Shown: positions 24,770-27,644 of the stretch, in pieces
Position numbering within the stretch: the first letter of the stretch is position 1
Layout of the letters: every line of letters begins with the position of its first letter
From: Schoenoplectus triqueter
Lineage: Eukaryota > Streptophyta > Magnoliopsida > Poales > Cyperaceae
Direction: 5' to 3'
NCBI GenBank assembly: GCA_964058805.1
Contig: CAXKVV010001889.1
Span: 1-27,644, forward strand
Length of the DNA: 27,644 nt
Notes under the pieces: model-generated
Seen by the model: only the letters and a program-made list of their open reading frames with translations
What the model was told of the DNA's origin: nothing
Database searches by the model: none
Position numbers and translations under genes: made by a program

Positions 24770-25689
24770 GACTTCCCAATATTAAGTCAATGCATTTGAT
24801 ACTTTGATAGAGATTAGTACATCTATCCACTCTTAAGAGTGGACTTAAATCAATTAATTGAAACCCACAAAACCATATCAAAAGTCTCATTAATTAAAGT
24901 ATTACCAGTTGAAACCCACAAAACCTTGATAACACTATTTTGTTTGATGATATATCCCTATAAAATAATATAATTCAAATTAGTCCCAATACAAATATAC
25001 AAACAATAAAACAATTGCAATTTTAGCATGAAAGCATGTTTACTTACAGAGTATCGAAATTGTTTATTTTAAATAAATCAAATAGGACCGTGCCCATTAA
25101 GATTGTTAGCCGAAAGATTCCTACGGAAAAAAAGAAGTTTGCAAGTCAACTCCACTGTGCTTCTTGCCCGATTTTTTAGTTAATAAATTAATTAAATGGA
25201 ATTAAATATGATAAGGGAATATCAGACATATCAGGATCTGTTTGTTAATAATCTCCACATATGTGAATGTAAAATTAATCAGTAAATGTATCAAATACTG
25301 GTAGAAGTCAGATGTCCAATAACAAATAAATGGTAATCTGAAATGCTCCCAAATTCAATTTTTTTTCTGTATAATTCAACTTTCAATCTTTAACTTTACG
25401 CCACAAACACAATAAAAACCAAATACACGGAAAATTCAGAATTGTAGGCATGATAAACAAATAATTCAGAAATGTACTTCTCAGGCAAGATTTTGTTAAT
25501 CAATATAACCAAATTTAACAAGTGCTTAAAAACCAAATACACGAAAAATTCTAATATTACCAGGGTCCTTCAAAAACTCAGCTGATTAGCTAGAGCATCT
25601 TCAACATAACAAGGGATTAAATCTTCACATCAACCACTTGAAACAATTTAACAAACAAAATTCGGCCAAAGAACAAATAGAGGAAAACG
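24770..25689. other. Intergenic, possible 3' end of citrate synthase remnant
   Basis: AT-rich. The phrase ttgaaacccacaaaac occurs twice (near 24859 and 24909). On the - strand, further citrate synthase exons would be expected here but none could be recognised. A weak exon-like segment at about 25562-25600 (-) was not assigned. Confidence 0.4.
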
Positions 25690-26479
25690 TAATACAACCT
25701 GGCACTCTGCAGCGGCTACGCAACGAATAAAATATGAAATTAATTGATTGATTCATGTAAACAATGTGTTTAGTAAGAGAGGTGCATTATTCAGAAACAA
25801 CAGTGTCACAGTTAATAAGCTAACTATAATACACATTGTTCAGCAAATGCATAAAGATAGCATTTTACTAATAAATCATCTTTAACTTTACCTTTCCAGT
25901 CAAGAGAAGTCAAATGAGACCTTTCAGACAATGATTCTCCTCCATGAATAGCTACAGCAACACCTTTTGGTATTCAGAAATTGACAATCCCTAAACCTAA
26001 TACTCTTTTCTCACAACAAAAAAAAATAAAAATTAAAGGGCCTCTTCTGCAAGGAAGACTTCTTAACAAAATTAAACAAAATATTTTAATGACATCCTCA
26101 GAGTCAAGCAAAGATGTCTCCCACAGCAATCCAGTCATTCATTTCATTCCACCTCACCTTCAAAATAAAAACACAAAAACGAAATTAATTTAATATTTTG
26201 TTAGGTAGAAGCCATAATAGAACTTATGAAAGTAAAATAAAAATGTCGAATTTAGATTTATCATGTCAGTGGTGATGTTGCCAAGTTGGACCTTGTCATA
26301 TTGTGATTATATTTTCTTTCAACCAATCCTAGATTAAAAGAATGAAGTATGTCATCAACTGCATAGAAGAATTCCGTGGATGTTCGCAACAGAGAAAGAA
26401 AGAGAGAGAAAGTAGTGAGAGGAGTATTAAAAATGACCCGCTGCTCAGGAATGAGTTCCGTCAATTGAGATGTCAAATC
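25690..26479 (-). pseudogene. Decayed mitochondrial-type citrate synthase, N-terminal exons
   Basis: On the - strand, five remnants follow the order of plant citrate synthase. About 26439-26479 reads DLTSQLTELIPEQR, bordered by AG and GT. About 26262-26331 reads KVQLGNITTDM. 26094-26158 reads GGMK*MTGLLWETSLLDSED, with Gly of GMRG replaced by a stop. About 25892-26006 reads, with small indels allowed, GIRFRGLSIS, EYQKVLPVA, GGESLSE, then GLI*LLLTGK and a normal donor (aaag|gtaaag). About 25690-25726 reads LRSRCRVPGC. The lesions include a Trp-to-stop change, a 1-bp frameshift after GGESLSE, single-base losses, and loss of the donor GT after TDM. Introns are kept, so it came from a genomic copy. 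The catalytic His and Asp lie in later exons that are not present. Citrate synthase condenses oxaloacetate with acetyl-CoA; this copy cannot do so. Confidence 0.85.
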
Positions 26480-27644
26480 CTGGATATGACATATGTGTTA
26501 GTTTTTCAAATCTAAACAAGACAAACTAAATCCTATACTAATAATCCAGAACCATCACAAATGTATTAGTATAATTATAAAATAAATTGAGAATTTAATC
26601 ACAAACCAGCTTTGAAGAACTCCGTATTTAGAGCCATCTGACAGATCCCAATAATGTAGTTTGTTCAGCCTATATCAATAACTAAAACCATAATAATTGT
26701 AAGTGTCATGTGAGAATTAGCAAGTCTATTTGCAAGTGGATGAAGATGTTCTAAATCAAAAGTGACTCCATTGGTAAAAAAATTCCACTGGAGTAATGAT
26801 AATATGAGCGGATATTTAGTTTCACATGATGAAACATATACCTCTGACCAAGGTAGGAGTCACAAAAGGCAGGATGATCGATGGAAAAAGCAATCGAAGA
26901 AATGGCGGTGACAATTAGATGCATAAGGAGACACAACCAGGAGAAGAGAGAGGCATAGGATTGGCATCGGTCGAGAGAGATGGGTAGTCAGAGAGAGGCG
27001 AAGGAAGAACTGCGATCCGAGAGAGGCGGAGTAGAGGACCGGAGGAAGGATTAAATTTTTTTATTGTCAGATTAAATTCACTAAAGCAGTTCAATACTTC
27101 TAATGTATTGGATGCTAACACTAAGAAATAATAATTATAATTACAATGAAAATTATCCCAAAAAAATTGAGATTAAATTAGAAAAAATATTTTATAATTT
27201 TTAATCTAATTCCATGTGTTATAACACTCTAAATATATGTGAAAATTTTAAATTCAACTAATTTTTTTTCAGTTGTCATCGAAAAATAGTATTTTATTGG
27301 TATCCACCAATATCTTAGAAAAGTTTAGCAACCATTAATTTATATCACAAAACATAAAAGAAGTCAACTATTTTTAACATGCAAGTAAAACTCATAAAAT
27401 TTGTATTCATAAATATCATTTCATGAGGAATTAGTACATAAGTAGATGGAGTCATGCTAATTGAATCGATTATGAAAATGCCAGTCACGTGAACATATGA
27501 CGAACTATAACTTAAATAGATGGAGTCATACTAATTGAATTGAGTATAAAAAAGTCAGATGCACGAACAAGCAATAAAACCGGTTGGATTTTATAGTCGA
27601 GTGAAAATTTGCAACTCATGTAAAAATTGGATCAATTATGTACA
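26480..27644. other. Flank upstream of citrate synthase remnant
   Basis: The first exon (mitochondrial targeting part) of citrate synthase would be expected here on the - strand, but I could not recognise it. The stretch 26935-27050 is strongly GA-rich on + (CT-rich on -), like a plant 5' leader, and could be the old transcription start region. The rest to the edge is AT-rich; a phrase near agatggagtcatgctaattg recurs at about 27443 and 27518. Confidence 0.35.

Noticed and set aside
25562..25600. - strand exon-like DALANQLS segment before a GT
   Set aside because: It might be a degraded part of citrate synthase (DALPVTAHPM), but the match needs too many gaps to claim.

Overview
This is nuclear DNA from a flowering plant. 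It is AT-rich and gene-poor, with long introns that follow the GT-AG rule, many short inverted-repeat transposons, and one complete intron-containing gene of a plant-specific family. It is probably a eudicot, but the sequence does not settle the species.

The only gene that looks intact is a group A MAP kinase of the MPK6/SIPK type, on the + strand. Its six coding exons (16484-16719, 17984-18113, 18487-18624, 19615-19947, 20562-20742, 21230-21399) join without a frame break into 395 codons. All kinase motifs, the TEY activation loop and the C-terminal docking site are present.

The rest is mostly broken genes and mobile DNA. A decayed DUF676-type serine esterase (ROG1-like lipase family) occupies about 5.65-9.38 kb on the + strand. 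It has nonsense codons, an internal deletion, a 7-bp frameshifting duplication and a transposon inserted between two exons. A decayed citrate synthase lies at about 25.69-26.48 kb on the - strand; it keeps its introns but carries nonsense and frameshift lesions. A very short exon-like piece near 2.79 kb resembles the HEAT region of TOR. Two further exon-like pieces (499-581 +, 10385-10474 -) are not identified.

The most distinctive structures are two related foldback transposons at 7103-7599 and 12394-12782. Each has 87-bp terminal inverted repeats and a perfect 9-bp target-site duplication. Each carries a GC-rich core made of repeated copies of a 27-bp palindrome in an otherwise AT-rich setting. 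The core arrays were rearranged differently in the two copies (86-bp period against 40-bp period). Two unrelated inverted-repeat elements with 9-10-bp target duplications flank and enter the kinase gene: 16096-16291, ending 192 bp before the start codon, and 17148-17293 inside intron 1. Other repeats include a Copia-like LTR piece with an array of GTTATAAC palindromes (about 13.87-14.69 kb), hAT-like GACCCG-rich elements (about 15.19-16.05, 23.15-23.45 and 24.51-24.76 kb), several hairpin MITEs, and a 102-bp tandem repeat at the left edge.

By layout: 0-5.2 kb is intergenic with MITEs and gene scraps; 5.2-9.4 kb is the esterase pseudogene; 9.4-16.3 kb is repeat-rich intergenic DNA; 16.3-21.8 kb is the MPK6-type gene; 21.8-25.6 kb is more repeats; 25.6-27.6 kb is the citrate synthase remnant and flanking AT-rich DNA.
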